Below, one piece after another: positions 1-7,360 of a DNA stretch of 64,000 nucleotides; position 1 is the first letter of the stretch, and every line of letters begins with the position of its first letter. The stretch comes from Solimonas sp040066175 (GTDB lineage: Bacteria; Pseudomonadota; Gammaproteobacteria; Nevskiales; Nevskiaceae): NCBI RefSeq assembly GCF_040066175.1, contig NZ_JBEAAM010000006.1, positions 1 through 64,000 of the forward strand. Direction: 5' to 3'. The position numbers and the translations under genes were made by a program. Below the pieces are notes generated by a model, which was given only the letters and a program-made list of their open reading frames with translations, was not told where the DNA came from and ran no database searches.

Positions 1-56
1 TGGGATTGCCCATGCCAATCCCCGGCCCCGGCCCCGGCGCCGACTCGCCACGCTAG
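1..56 (+). CDS. metF: 3' end of methylenetetrahydrofolate reductase (partial)
   Basis: Only the last codons lie in the window, reading (L)GLPMPIPGPGPGADSPR then TAG at 54-56. The identification rests on the duplicated copy downstream, where the same frame is preceded by LHFYTLNQAEPTLRLWKNLG, the typical MetF C-terminus. MetF reduces methylene-THF to methyl-THF for methionine synthesis. The Pro/Gly tail after LGL is longer than usual and is encoded by GC-rich, roughly 7-bp repetitive DNA. The start of the gene is outside the window. Confidence 0.6.
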   Translation, partial: GLPMPIPGPGPGADSPR

Positions 57-98
57 CACCCCGCTGCGCGGGGGCCCGCACGCTGCTCGCGCCGCCGC

Positions 99-209
99 CT
101 CCACTTCTACACCCTCAACCAGGCCGAACCGACGCTGCGCCTGTGGAAGAATCTGGGATTGCCCATGCCAATCCCCGGCCCCGGCCCCGGCGCCGACTCG
201 CCACGCTAG
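99..209 (+). pseudogene. duplicated MetF C-terminal fragment
   Basis: In the same frame as the metF end but after its stop at 54-56, this stretch encodes a second LHFYTLNQAEPTLRLWKNLG string, the same Pro/Gly tail, and TAG at 207-209. It has no start codon or ribosome binding site of its own, so it is best read as a non-functional by-product of the tandem duplication. Confidence 0.7.
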
Positions 210-258
210 CACCCCGCTGCGCGGGGGCCCGCACGCTGCTCGCGCCGCCGCCGATCGA

Positions 259-654
259 CTAGCGCGCGAGGCCCGCGAACCATCCCCAGGCGTCGTGGCG
301 GCGCGCGACCGAGACGATGAACAGGAACACCGCCAGCGCGGCGACGAACGCGGCGGCCCGCGCGCGGCGCGTGCGTCCGCGCTTGAGCGCGATCGAGCCG
401 AGCGCGATGTAGAGCGGCAGCGCCAGCACCTTGACCGTGAGCCAGGCGTGCACGAACGGGTACTGGCGGATCGTCCAGGCCAGCGCGGCCGCGCTGACCA
501 GCAGAACCGTGTCGATGAGGTGCGGCAGCCAGCGCCACAGCCGCCAGCGCGCCGCCCGCGCCGCGCCGAGCACGAACACGCCGCGCAGCAGGAACAGACT
601 GCCGCTGACGATCACGCAGCCGATGTGAATGCCACGCAGCGTGAGGTAATCCAT
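259..654 (-). CDS. SirB-family inner-membrane protein
   Basis: 131 residues starting MDYLTLRGIHIGCVIVSGSL, with about four hydrophobic membrane segments. The length and the LRxIHIGCVxxSGSLFLLRG opening match the SirB2/YchQ family (E. coli YchQ is about 130 aa), whose molecular role is not established. The frame stays open upstream to 918, but the membrane-protein homology begins at the ATG at 652-654, which is chosen as start. It is divergent from the UPF0126 gene that begins at 746, leaving about 90 bp for promoters. Confidence 0.8.
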   Translation of the reverse strand: MDYLTLRGIHIGCVIVSGSLFLLRGVFVLGAARAARWRLWRWLPHLIDTVLLVSAAALAWTIRQYPFVHAWLTVKVLALPLYIALGSIALKRGRTRRARAAAFVAALAVFLFIVSVARRHDAWGWFAGLAR

Positions 655-745
655 GCGGTCTCCGCGGACGGATGCGGCGATTGTCCGCTGTGCCGCGCGA
701 CGCTGCATTGACCGCGATGCCGGTGCGCTGCAGGCTACGCCGCGC

Positions 746-1372
746 ATGAGCCCATCGTCCCTGCTCCACTTCCTCGACTTCGCCGGCGTCGCCGTGTTCG
801 CCGTGTCCGGCGCGCTCGCCGCCGGGCGCAAGTCGCTGGACCTGCTCGGCGTCGTCGTCATCGCCATCGTCACCTCGATCGGCGGCGGCACGCTGCGCGA
901 CCTGCTGCTGGACCGCACCGCGTTCTGGATCGCCGATCCGCGCTATCTGGTCACGATCATCGGCGCGGCGCTGTTCACGGTCGTCTATGTGCGCTTCCGC
1001 CGCCCGCCGGACAAGGCCCTGCAGTACGCCGACGCGCTGGGCCTGGCGCTGTTCTCGATCGCCGGGGCGCAGATCGCCGAATCCAGCGGCCTGGGCGGCC
1101 TGATCGCCGTCGTGATGGGCACGATCACCGGCGTGTTCGGCGGCGTGCTGCGCGACGTGCTGTGCGCGGAGATCCCGATGATCCTGCGTAAGGGCAACAT
1201 CTACGCCACCGCGGCGATCGCCGGCGCGTCGCTGTACGTGGTGCTGCAGGATGCCGGGCTGGCGCGACCGTGGGCAGCGGCGGCCGGCATGGCCACGATC
1301 GCCGGCCTGCGCATCGCCGCGATCGCGTGGAACCTGACGCTGCCGGTGTTCACGCTGAGCGAACGCCGGTGA
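746..1372 (+). CDS. UPF0126/YadS (TRIC-like) membrane protein
   Basis: 208 residues, about seven membrane segments, made of two similar halves each carrying a glycine-rich GGxLRD motif (SIGGGTLRDLLL and GVFGGVLRDVL). That internal repeat is characteristic of UPF0126, a family of bacterial TRIC-type cation channels; glycine or cation transport has been proposed for members. I chose the ATG at 746 because the upstream extension of this frame is low-complexity and not membrane-like. The stop overlaps the GTG start of mtgA (GTGA), so the two are probably translated together. Confidence 0.8.
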   Translation: MSPSSLLHFLDFAGVAVFAVSGALAAGRKSLDLLGVVVIAIVTSIGGGTLRDLLLDRTAFWIADPRYLVTIIGAALFTVVYVRFRRPPDKALQYADALGLALFSIAGAQIAESSGLGGLIAVVMGTITGVFGGVLRDVLCAEIPMILRKGNIYATAAIAGASLYVVLQDAGLARPWAAAAGMATIAGLRIAAIAWNLTLPVFTLSERR

Positions 1373-2172
1373 GCGTCCCGGAGCTGCACGCACCGCCACG
1401 CCGGCGCGCGCGGGCGCGCCGGCGGCCCGCACTGCTGGCGTGGCTCCTGCGCGGCGCCGGCGGCGCGCTCGCGCTGGTCGTCACCACGGTGCTCGTCCTG
1501 CGCTGGCTGCCGCCGCCGACCACGGCCTTCATGCTGCAGAGTCCGGTACGGCCGGTCCACCATACCTGGGTGCCGGCAGAACGCATCTCGCGCCACCTGC
1601 AGCGCGCCGTGGTCGCATCGGAGGACCAGAAGTTCTACGTGCACCGCGGCTTCGATCTGGACGCGATCGAGGAGGCCGCGCAGCGCAACCGCCGCGGCGC
1701 GCGCCGGCGCGGTGCCTCGACGATCAGCCAGCAGACCGCGAAGAACCTGTTCCTGTGGCCCGGCGGCGGTTACTTCCGCAAGGGGCTGGAAGCCGGGCTG
1801 ACGGTGCTGATCGAGGCGCTGTGGCCCAAGGCGCGCATCCTCGAGATGTATCTGAACATCGCCGAGTTCGGGCCCGGCATCTACGGTGCCGAGGCGGCGG
1901 CGCAGCGGCTGTTCGGCAAGCCGGCGGCGCGCCTGAGCGCCGAGGAGGCGGCGCGGCTGGCCGCGGTGCTGCCGAGCCCGCGGCGCTGGAACGCGCGCGA
2001 TCCCGGCCCCTATGTGCGCGAGCGCAGCGCCTGGATCCTGCGCCAGATGGGCTACCGTGACGACACGGCCGCGGTGCCGGAACCCGCCGCCGACCCGGCG
2101 TCCGCGGACGGCGACGGCGGCAGTGCCGATTCCTCGGACAATGCGTCTTACCCGACCCCATCCGGAACTTGA
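1369..2172 (+). CDS. mtgA: Monofunctional peptidoglycan glycosyltransferase MtgA
   Basis: 267 residues (E. coli MtgA about 242): a short basic cytoplasmic tail, one membrane anchor around residues 30-48, then a GT51 domain. It polymerises glycan strands from lipid II on the periplasmic face. The catalytic glutamate lies in VVASEDQKFY (E85), and the conserved RGASTISQQTAKNLFL and EMYLNIAEFGPGIYG motifs follow. The GTG start at 1369 is set by the overlap with the upstream stop. The last 30 residues are Ala/Asp/Ser-rich and not part of the fold. Confidence 0.93.
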   Translation: MSVPELHAPPRRRARARRRPALLAWLLRGAGGALALVVTTVLVLRWLPPPTTAFMLQSPVRPVHHTWVPAERISRHLQRAVVASEDQKFYVHRGFDLDAIEEAAQRNRRGARRRGASTISQQTAKNLFLWPGGGYFRKGLEAGLTVLIEALWPKARILEMYLNIAEFGPGIYGAEAAAQRLFGKPAARLSAEEAARLAAVLPSPRRWNARDPGPYVRERSAWILRQMGYRDDTAAVPEPAADPASADGDGGSADSSDNASYPTPSGT

Positions 2173-2505
2173 AGAACCTGAGCTAACTTGCAGAGATGGA
2201 AAGAAAACCGCCCCGTTGCCCACATCGTCTGTGGATAAGCGTGTGGACAGCCGGTGCCTCGCGGCCCGGAAATGCCCGCCGCGACGTGCTTTGTGCGCTC
2301 CGGAGCATTTCTGTCCATCCGACCATTGTCTATATGAATCAATCGCTTACGGATTTCTTGCGGAATTCTTTCGGAAAAATGTCGCAATTCCGCGGGCTGC
2401 GCCGGCGTTGCGCCGGCATTGTGCATAAGGAACGGCGGCGGAACCCGCGGATGCGGCCCCGTCCAGCGCGCGGCCGCGCCGCGCCGCGCGCCTGACGGGG
2501 ACGCG
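2173..2505. other. 333-bp intergenic region with hairpins and one DnaA-box match
   Basis: No convincing gene. It holds an exact DnaA-box 9-mer, TGTGGATAA (2230-2238), and a weaker TGTGGACAG at 2242-2250. An unusually AT-rich stretch (about 2315-2385) contains a stem GCGGAATT (2360-2367)/AATTCCGC (2386-2393), followed by a GCCGGC-GTTGC-GCCGGC stem (2401-2417). There is no T-tract, so neither stem is a standard terminator. The promoter for thiD probably lies here. No thiamine-pyrophosphate riboswitch core was seen. Both strands contain short open frames here, but I recognise none. Confidence 0.5.
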
Positions 2506-3291
2506 ATGGACACCGCCCCGCAGATCCCGGTGGTGCTGTGCCTGTCCGGCCACGACCCGACCGGCGGCGCCGGCCTGCAGGCCGACGTCGAGGCCGTCGC
2601 CGCGCAGGGCGCGCACGCGCTGGGCGTGATCACCGCGCTGACGGTGCAGGACACGGTCGATGTGCGCCGCGTCGTGCCGGTCGCGGTGGCGCAGATGGCC
2701 GAACAGCTCGACGTGCTGCTGGCAGACTGCCGCATCGACGCGATCAAGATCGGCCTGGTCGGCGACGCCGCTCAAGTCGCGCTCATCCGCACCGCCATCG
2801 AACGCTGTGCGGTGCCGGCGGTGCTCGACCCGGTGCTGCGCGCCGGCGGCGGCAGCCGCCTCGCCGGCGACGCGACCACGCAGGCGCTGCTCGACGAGCT
2901 GCTGCCACGGGTCACGGTGGCGACACCCAACGCCGCCGAGGCGCGGCGGCTCGCGCCGGGCCACTCCGATCTCGACGCCTGCGCCGCCGAACTGCTGTCC
3001 CGCGGCTGCCGCAACCTGCTGGTCACCGGCGGCGACGAACCCACCGCCGACGTCGTCAACAGCTGGCATCGGCCCGGTGCGGCCCCACAGCGGTTCGTCT
3101 GGCCGCGCCGGCCGGGCGGCTTTCACGGCGCCGGCTGCACGCTCGCCGCCGCGCTCGCCGCGCGCCTGGCGCACGGTGAAGCCCTCGCCCGCGCGTTGCG
3201 GCACGCACAGGCTTACGTGCAGGCCAGTCTCGACCACCCGCTGCGCATCGGCCGCGGGCGCGCGATCCCCCGCCGCAGCGGCCACGCATGA
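2506..3291 (+). CDS. thiD: Hydroxymethylpyrimidine (phosphate) kinase ThiD
   Basis: 261 residues. ThiD phosphorylates HMP and HMP-P to HMP-PP for thiamine synthesis. A PfkB/ribokinase fold is visible: the substrate-binding opening LSGHDPTGGAGLQADVEA, the IKIGLVGD segment, VLDPVLRAGGGSRL, and the GFHGAGCTLAAALAA anion hole with catalytic Cys-Thr. The start ATG at 2506 follows a GGGGA-type binding site and matches the family N-terminus better than the upstream ATG at 2419. It overlaps thiE by four bases (ATGA), so thiamine ring assembly steps are co-translated. Confidence 0.93.
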   Translation: MDTAPQIPVVLCLSGHDPTGGAGLQADVEAVAAQGAHALGVITALTVQDTVDVRRVVPVAVAQMAEQLDVLLADCRIDAIKIGLVGDAAQVALIRTAIERCAVPAVLDPVLRAGGGSRLAGDATTQALLDELLPRVTVATPNAAEARRLAPGHSDLDACAAELLSRGCRNLLVTGGDEPTADVVNSWHRPGAAPQRFVWPRRPGGFHGAGCTLAAALAARLAHGEALARALRHAQAYVQASLDHPLRIGRGRAIPRRSGHA

Positions 3292-3923
3292 GCGCGGGCG
3301 AATCCCGGCTGCGCGGGCTGTACGCGATCACCTCGCAGGCGGTCGTCACCGAGCCGGGGCGCCTGCTCGGCGCGGTCGCGGCGGCGCTGCGCGGCGGCGT
3401 GCGCCTGCTGCAGTACCGCGACAAGTGGAATCCGGCGGCGGTGCGTGAACGGCACGTGCGGCGCCTGCTGCCCCTGTGCCGCGCGCATGGCGTGCCGCTG
3501 ATCGTCAACGACGATGCCGAGCTGGCGCGGGCCACCGGCGCCGATGGCGTGCACCTGGGCGCGGCCGACGCCGCGCTGGACGAGGCGCGGCGCCTGCTCG
3601 GTCGGCGCGCGCTGATCGGCGCAACCTGCGGCAACTCCCTGCAACGCGCACGCGCGGCGGTCGCCGCCGGGGCCGATTACGTCGCCTTCGGCCGCTTCTT
3701 CCCGTCCACGACCAAGCCCGACGCACCGCCGGCCGAACTGGCGACGCTGCGCGCAGCGCGCGCCGAACTGGACGTGCCGCTGTGCGCGATCGGCGGCGTC
3801 TCGCCGGACCATGTGCCGCTGCTGATCGAAGCCGGCGCCGACCTGGTCGCGGCGATCGCCGGCGTGTTCGACGCAGCGGACGTCGAAACCGCGGCGCGCG
3901 CCTACGCAAAATGCTTCACCTGA
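3288..3923 (+). CDS. thiE: Thiamine-phosphate synthase ThiE
   Basis: 211 residues, a TIM barrel that joins HMP-PP and thiazole phosphate to give thiamine phosphate. Visible family motifs are RGLYAITS, RLLQYRDK (pyrophosphate/Mg region), LIVNDDAELA, GVHLGAAD, YVAFGRFFPSTTK and CAIGGVSPD. Length is standard. The start overlaps the thiD stop. Downstream lies a heptamer repeat and then a duplicated hemL start, so co-transcription with hemL is likely but interrupted by about 160 bp of unusual DNA. Confidence 0.93.
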   Translation: MSAGESRLRGLYAITSQAVVTEPGRLLGAVAAALRGGVRLLQYRDKWNPAAVRERHVRRLLPLCRAHGVPLIVNDDAELARATGADGVHLGAADAALDEARRLLGRRALIGATCGNSLQRARAAVAAGADYVAFGRFFPSTTKPDAPPAELATLRAARAELDVPLCAIGGVSPDHVPLLIEAGADLVAAIAGVFDAADVETAARAYAKCFT

Positions 3924-3925
3924 CT

Positions 3926-3953
3926 GGAAACCGGAAAGCGGAAACCGGAAACT
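3926..3953 (+). repeat. Heptamer array, 4 units (site A)
   Basis: Four consecutive 7-bp units GGAAACC, GGAAAGC, GGAAACC, GGAAACT directly after the thiE stop. The pattern and the 28-bp total length match four other sites in this window (22706-22733, 23183-23210, 23757-23784, 30250-30277). Confidence 0.85.
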
Positions 3954-3961
3954 GCGCAGCC

Positions 3962-4087
3962 ATGAACCGATCCGAAGAACTGTTCGCCCGCGCGCAGCAA
4001 AGCATCCCGGGCGGCCGCGGGCGCGCTCGCGCGCCCGCCAAGCCAAGCTCCGTTGTTGACGCCGCCCCGCGCAGAGGCCACCGATGA
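3962..4087 (+). CDS. 41-codon upstream ORF made from a duplicated hemL 5' end
   Basis: The ORF opens MNRSEELFARAQQSIPGG, nearly the same as the start of HemL 122 bp downstream (MSDRSEALFVRAQQSIPGG). The last 24 bases of the shared part are identical at DNA level. After that it diverges into an Arg/Ala-rich tail (RGRARAPAKPSSVV...) and ends in TGA at 4085-4087, overlapping the hemL ATG at 4084 by four bases. It is either a dead remnant of a partial duplication or, because of the ATGA overlap, a translated leader coupled to hemL. Its binding site is weak. Confidence 0.5.
   Translation: MNRSEELFARAQQSIPGGRGRARAPAKPSSVVDAAPRRGHR
4017..4038 (+). other. Strong GC hairpin between the two hemL starts
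   Basis: GCGGGCGCGC (4017-4026) and GCGCGCCCGC (4029-4038) form a 10-bp perfect inverted repeat with a 2-nt spacer. In practice this would fold as eight or nine pairs with a small loop. It lies inside the 41-codon upstream ORF exactly where similarity to hemL stops, so it may mark the insertion or duplication breakpoint and could affect ribosome passage into hemL. Confidence 0.7.
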
Positions 4088-5370
4088 GCGATCGTTCGGA
4101 GGCCCTGTTCGTCCGTGCGCAGCAAAGCATCCCGGGCGGCGTCAATTCGCCGGTGCGCGCGTTCCGCGCGGTCGGCGGCACGCCGCGCTTCATCGCCTCG
4201 GCGGCCGGCGCGTGGCTGACCGATGCCGACGGCCGGCGCTATGTCGATTACGTCGGCTCCTGGGGTCCGATGATCCTCGGGCACCAGCATCCGGCGGTGA
4301 GCGCGGCGCTGCACGCGCAGCTCGACGTCGGCGTGTCCTACGGCGCGCCGACCGAGCTGGAGATCGAGATGGCCGAGCTGCTGTGCGCGCGCGTACCGGG
4401 CATGGACATGGTGCGCATGTGCAACAGCGGCACCGAGGCGACGATGTCGGCGCTGCGCCTGGCGCGCGGCCACACCGGACGCGACTACATCCTGAAATTC
4501 GAGGGCTGCTACCACGGCCACGGCGACGCGCTGCTGGTCAAGGCCGGGTCCGGCCTGCTGACCTTCGGCGTGCCGACCTCGCCCGGCGTGCCCGCGGATC
4601 TGGCCAAGTACACGCTGACCGCGCAGTTCAATGATCTCGACTCGGTCGAGTCCCTGTTCGCCGCACATGCAGACGGCATCGCCGCAGTGATCGTCGAGCC
4701 GGTCGCCGGCAACATGAACTGCGTGCCGCCGGCGCCGGGCTTCCTCGAAGGCCTGCGCGCGCTGTGCGACCGTCACGGCAGCGTGCTGATCTTCGACGAG
4801 GTGATGACCGGCTTCCGCGTCGGCCCGCGCGGCGCCTCGGCGCTGTACGGCATCACGCCGGACCTGACCACGCTGGGCAAGATCATCGGCGGCGGCCTGC
4901 CGGTCGGTGCCTTCGGCGGCCGCCGCGCGATCATGTCCCGGCTCGCGCCGATCGGACCCGTGTACCAGGCCGGCACGCTGTCCGGCAATCCGCTGGCGAT
5001 GGCCGCGGGCCTGGCGCTGCTGCGCCAGCTCGACGACGCCGCGCTCTACGCGCGGCTGGCCGAGCGCACCGCGCAATTGCTGCGCGGGCTGGAAGCGGCG
5101 GCGGCGCAGGCCGGCGTGCCGTTCGCGACGACGCAGGTCGGCAGCATGTTCGGACTGTACTTCACGCAGCACGGCGTGCCGCGCGGCTTCGCCGACGTCA
5201 CGCGCTGCGACGTCGAGTCCTTCAAGCGTTTCTTCCACGCGATGCTCGACCGCGGCGTGTACCTCGCGCCGTCGGCCTACGAGGCCGGCTTCGTCTCGGC
5301 GGCGCACGCGGAAGCCGAGATCGGGCACACGCTGGCCGCCGCACGGGAAGCTTTCGCCGCGATCGCATGA
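4084..5370 (+). CDS. hemL: Glutamate-1-semialdehyde 2,1-aminomutase HemL
   Basis: 428 residues, the usual size. It converts glutamate-1-semialdehyde to 5-aminolevulinate in the C5 tetrapyrrole pathway, which also feeds the haem A genes further on. A class III aminotransferase fold is seen: FNSGTEA-type MCNSGTEATMSALRLAR, the GCYHGHGD glycine loop, IFDEVMTGFR with the PLP-binding aspartate, and the PLP lysine at K266 in TLGKIIGGGLPVGAFGG. The ATG at 4084 follows an AGAGG site. The stop overlaps the next gene (ATGA). Confidence 0.96.
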   Translation: MSDRSEALFVRAQQSIPGGVNSPVRAFRAVGGTPRFIASAAGAWLTDADGRRYVDYVGSWGPMILGHQHPAVSAALHAQLDVGVSYGAPTELEIEMAELLCARVPGMDMVRMCNSGTEATMSALRLARGHTGRDYILKFEGCYHGHGDALLVKAGSGLLTFGVPTSPGVPADLAKYTLTAQFNDLDSVESLFAAHADGIAAVIVEPVAGNMNCVPPAPGFLEGLRALCDRHGSVLIFDEVMTGFRVGPRGASALYGITPDLTTLGKIIGGGLPVGAFGGRRAIMSRLAPIGPVYQAGTLSGNPLAMAAGLALLRQLDDAALYARLAERTAQLLRGLEAAAAQAGVPFATTQVGSMFGLYFTQHGVPRGFADVTRCDVESFKRFFHAMLDRGVYLAPSAYEAGFVSAAHAEAEIGHTLAAAREAFAAIA

Positions 5371-7349
5371 TCGCCGCGCTGCAGCAGTCGCTCGACTGGA
5401 TCCACCAGCACCCGCACTGGGCGCTGATCCTGCTGTTCGTCGCCGCGTTTCTCGACTCGCTGTTCATCATCGGCGCCTTCGTGCCGGCGGGCGTCGCGCT
5501 GTTCGCGGCCGGCGCGCTGGTCGCGCTCGGTTCCCTGGAGCTGTGGCAGGCGGTCGTCACCTCGGCCGCGGCGGCGGTGATCGGCGACAGCCTGTCGTTC
5601 TGGCTCGGCCGCCGCTACGGCGAGCGCCTGTTCCGCGGCCCGCTGATGCGACGCTACCCGGAGATCCTGCTCAATGGCCGCCGCTTCTTCGAGCGGCACG
5701 GCGCGTTCAGCGTCGCGCTCGCGCGCTTTCTCGGGCCGATGCGCGCGATCGTGCCGTCGCTGGCCGGCGCCGCCGGCCTCGGGATCCCGGCCTTCATCAC
5801 CGCCGACGTGATCTCGGCCTGCGCCTGGGCCTTCCTGTTCGTGATCCCGGGCGTGGCGTTCGGCGCCTCGCTCGGACTCGCGGCCGAAGTGGCGGGCCGC
5901 CTGGCGATCCTGCTGCTGGTGCTGCTGCTGGCGGTGACGCTGACCGTGTGGCTCAGCGCGGCTGCGATCCGCGGCACGCAGCGTCACGCCGAAGCCTGGA
6001 TCGGCCGCCTGCTCGACTGGAGCCGCCGCCATCGCCGGCTCGGCAAGTTCGGCGCGGCGCTGGCCGATCCGGCGCAGCCGGAGACGCCGGTGCTGGCATT
6101 CCTCGCGGTCGTGCTGCTGGTCGTCAGCGGGCTCGGCCTGTGGCTGGCCGCCGGCAGCGGGCTGCGCAGCCATCCGTGGACGGTGGATGCCGCGGTGTTC
6201 CAGTCGCTGCGCGATCTGCACAGCCCGTGGGGGCTGGCGCTGGCCCATCGCCTGCTGCAGTTGGGCACGGTGACGGTGTACGCGCCGGTCGCGGTGACGA
6301 CCTTCGTCTGCCTGATCGCGCTGCGCGCCCCGCGCGCGGCGGCGCACTGGGTCGCCGCCATCGGCCTCGCCGCGCTGCTGACCGGCGGGCTGCGGCTGAT
6401 CCCGACGCTGCCGCCACCCCATGCCTACTTCGACGCGCTGCCGATGCTCGCACCGACGGCGCGCGACCTGGTGCTGACCACGGCGATCTACGCCTTTCTG
6501 CCGGTGCTGCTGGCCACCGGCCGCAGTGTCCGCCAGCGCCGCGCGCTGTACGGCACCGCCGTGGTGGTGCTGATGCTGGTGCTGCTGGCGCGGCTGTATG
6601 TCGGCGCGCAGTGGTTCAGCGTGGAACTGCTGTCGGTCGTGGTCGGCAGCGTCTGGGCCGGCCTGCTCGGCCTGGGCTACCGCCGCCACCGGCCGGACCG
6701 GCTGCCGACGCGGCGCGTCGTCCTGCCGGTCGCTGCCGCCTTCCTGGCCGGCACGGCATGGGTCTGGTCGAGTCCGCCGCCGATCGTCCATCTGGCCAGC
6801 GCGGAGCAGATCGTGTCGCGCAGCGCGTGGCTCGACCGCGCCTGGCAGCAGCTGCCGCGTTACCGCGTCGATTTCGCCGGGCGCATCCAGCAGCCGCTGA
6901 ACCTGCAGTGGGCCGGTGACCTCGACGGCATCGCCGAACGCCTGAGCGCGGCCGGCTGGACGATGCCGCCAGCGCTGGGCGGCAGCACGGCCCTGCGCTG
7001 GCTGACGCGCGAGGGCCCGGTCGCGGAGCTGCCGATCCTGCCGCAGCTGCACGCCGGCCGCCATCCGGCGCTGAGCATGCGCCGCGTGCTCGACGACACG
7101 CACGAGGACATTCTGCGTCTGTGGCCGTCCGGCCTGCGCCTGGGCAGCGGCGAGCCGGTGTGGATCGGCACCCTCACGCGCGTCGCGCCGCGCAGCCTGT
7201 ACACGGTGCTGCGCTATCCGGTGGGCACCATCGACCCACCCGTCGGCGAACTGCTCGCCGGCCTGAGCGGCGTCGCTGTCCAGGCGCGCGGCGAAGTGTG
7301 GCTGTTATCCTTGGCGCCCCCGGCCGCAGCGGATGCTCCGGCCCCCTGA
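5367..7349 (+). CDS. DedA-PAP2-LssY fusion membrane protein
   Basis: 660 residues in three parts. Residues 1 to about 210 are DedA/SNARE-associated, with the GDSLSFWLGRRYGERLF and FxRHGxxxxxxxRFxGPxRA motifs of lipid scramblase-like DedA proteins. About 235-440 is a PAP2-like multi-pass domain; its phosphatase motifs are degenerate, and I see RLYVGAQWFSVELL rather than a clear SRxxxxxHxxxD. The C-terminal ~190 residues resemble the LssY C-terminal domain. A role in envelope lipid turnover is inferred. It starts inside the hemL stop codon and is followed by ftsY after 11 bp. Confidence 0.8.
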   Translation: MIAALQQSLDWIHQHPHWALILLFVAAFLDSLFIIGAFVPAGVALFAAGALVALGSLELWQAVVTSAAAAVIGDSLSFWLGRRYGERLFRGPLMRRYPEILLNGRRFFERHGAFSVALARFLGPMRAIVPSLAGAAGLGIPAFITADVISACAWAFLFVIPGVAFGASLGLAAEVAGRLAILLLVLLLAVTLTVWLSAAAIRGTQRHAEAWIGRLLDWSRRHRRLGKFGAALADPAQPETPVLAFLAVVLLVVSGLGLWLAAGSGLRSHPWTVDAAVFQSLRDLHSPWGLALAHRLLQLGTVTVYAPVAVTTFVCLIALRAPRAAAHWVAAIGLAALLTGGLRLIPTLPPPHAYFDALPMLAPTARDLVLTTAIYAFLPVLLATGRSVRQRRALYGTAVVVLMLVLLARLYVGAQWFSVELLSVVVGSVWAGLLGLGYRRHRPDRLPTRRVVLPVAAAFLAGTAWVWSSPPPIVHLASAEQIVSRSAWLDRAWQQLPRYRVDFAGRIQQPLNLQWAGDLDGIAERLSAAGWTMPPALGGSTALRWLTREGPVAELPILPQLHAGRHPALSMRRVLDDTHEDILRLWPSGLRLGSGEPVWIGTLTRVAPRSLYTVLRYPVGTIDPPVGELLAGLSGVAVQARGEVWLLSLAPPAAADAPAP

Positions 7350-7360
7350 CTCCTCCCGCA

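Larger units (their letters stand above)
1..252. repeat. 153-bp tandem duplication of the metF 3' end
   Basis: Positions 1-99 and 154-252 are identical, separated by 54 bp that encode MetF codons. The unit is therefore 153 bp, present once completely (1-153) and once as its first 99 bp. It spans about 36 MetF codons, the stop codon and 43 bp of downstream DNA. The junction near 97-102 reads from the downstream GCC-rich stretch straight into CTC-CAC-TTC-TAC, consistent with slippage at a short GCC homology. An assembly artefact at a contig edge is possible because the window begins inside the repeat. Confidence 0.85.

Noticed and set aside
206..1432. Long Arg/Ala-rich reading frames on both strands throughout the window
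   Set aside because: They are products of high GC at the third codon position opposite or out of phase with real genes; they lack motifs, binding sites and sensible start positions.
2230..2250. Perfect DnaA box plus a weaker neighbour as a replication origin
   Set aside because: Only one exact box; no dnaA, dnaN or gidA nearby and no cluster of boxes. A single 9-mer is expected by chance now and then.
2173..2505. TPP riboswitch before thiD
   Set aside because: The conserved thi-box strings (CTGAGA with the later TGGATAATGCCAGC-type core) are not present.
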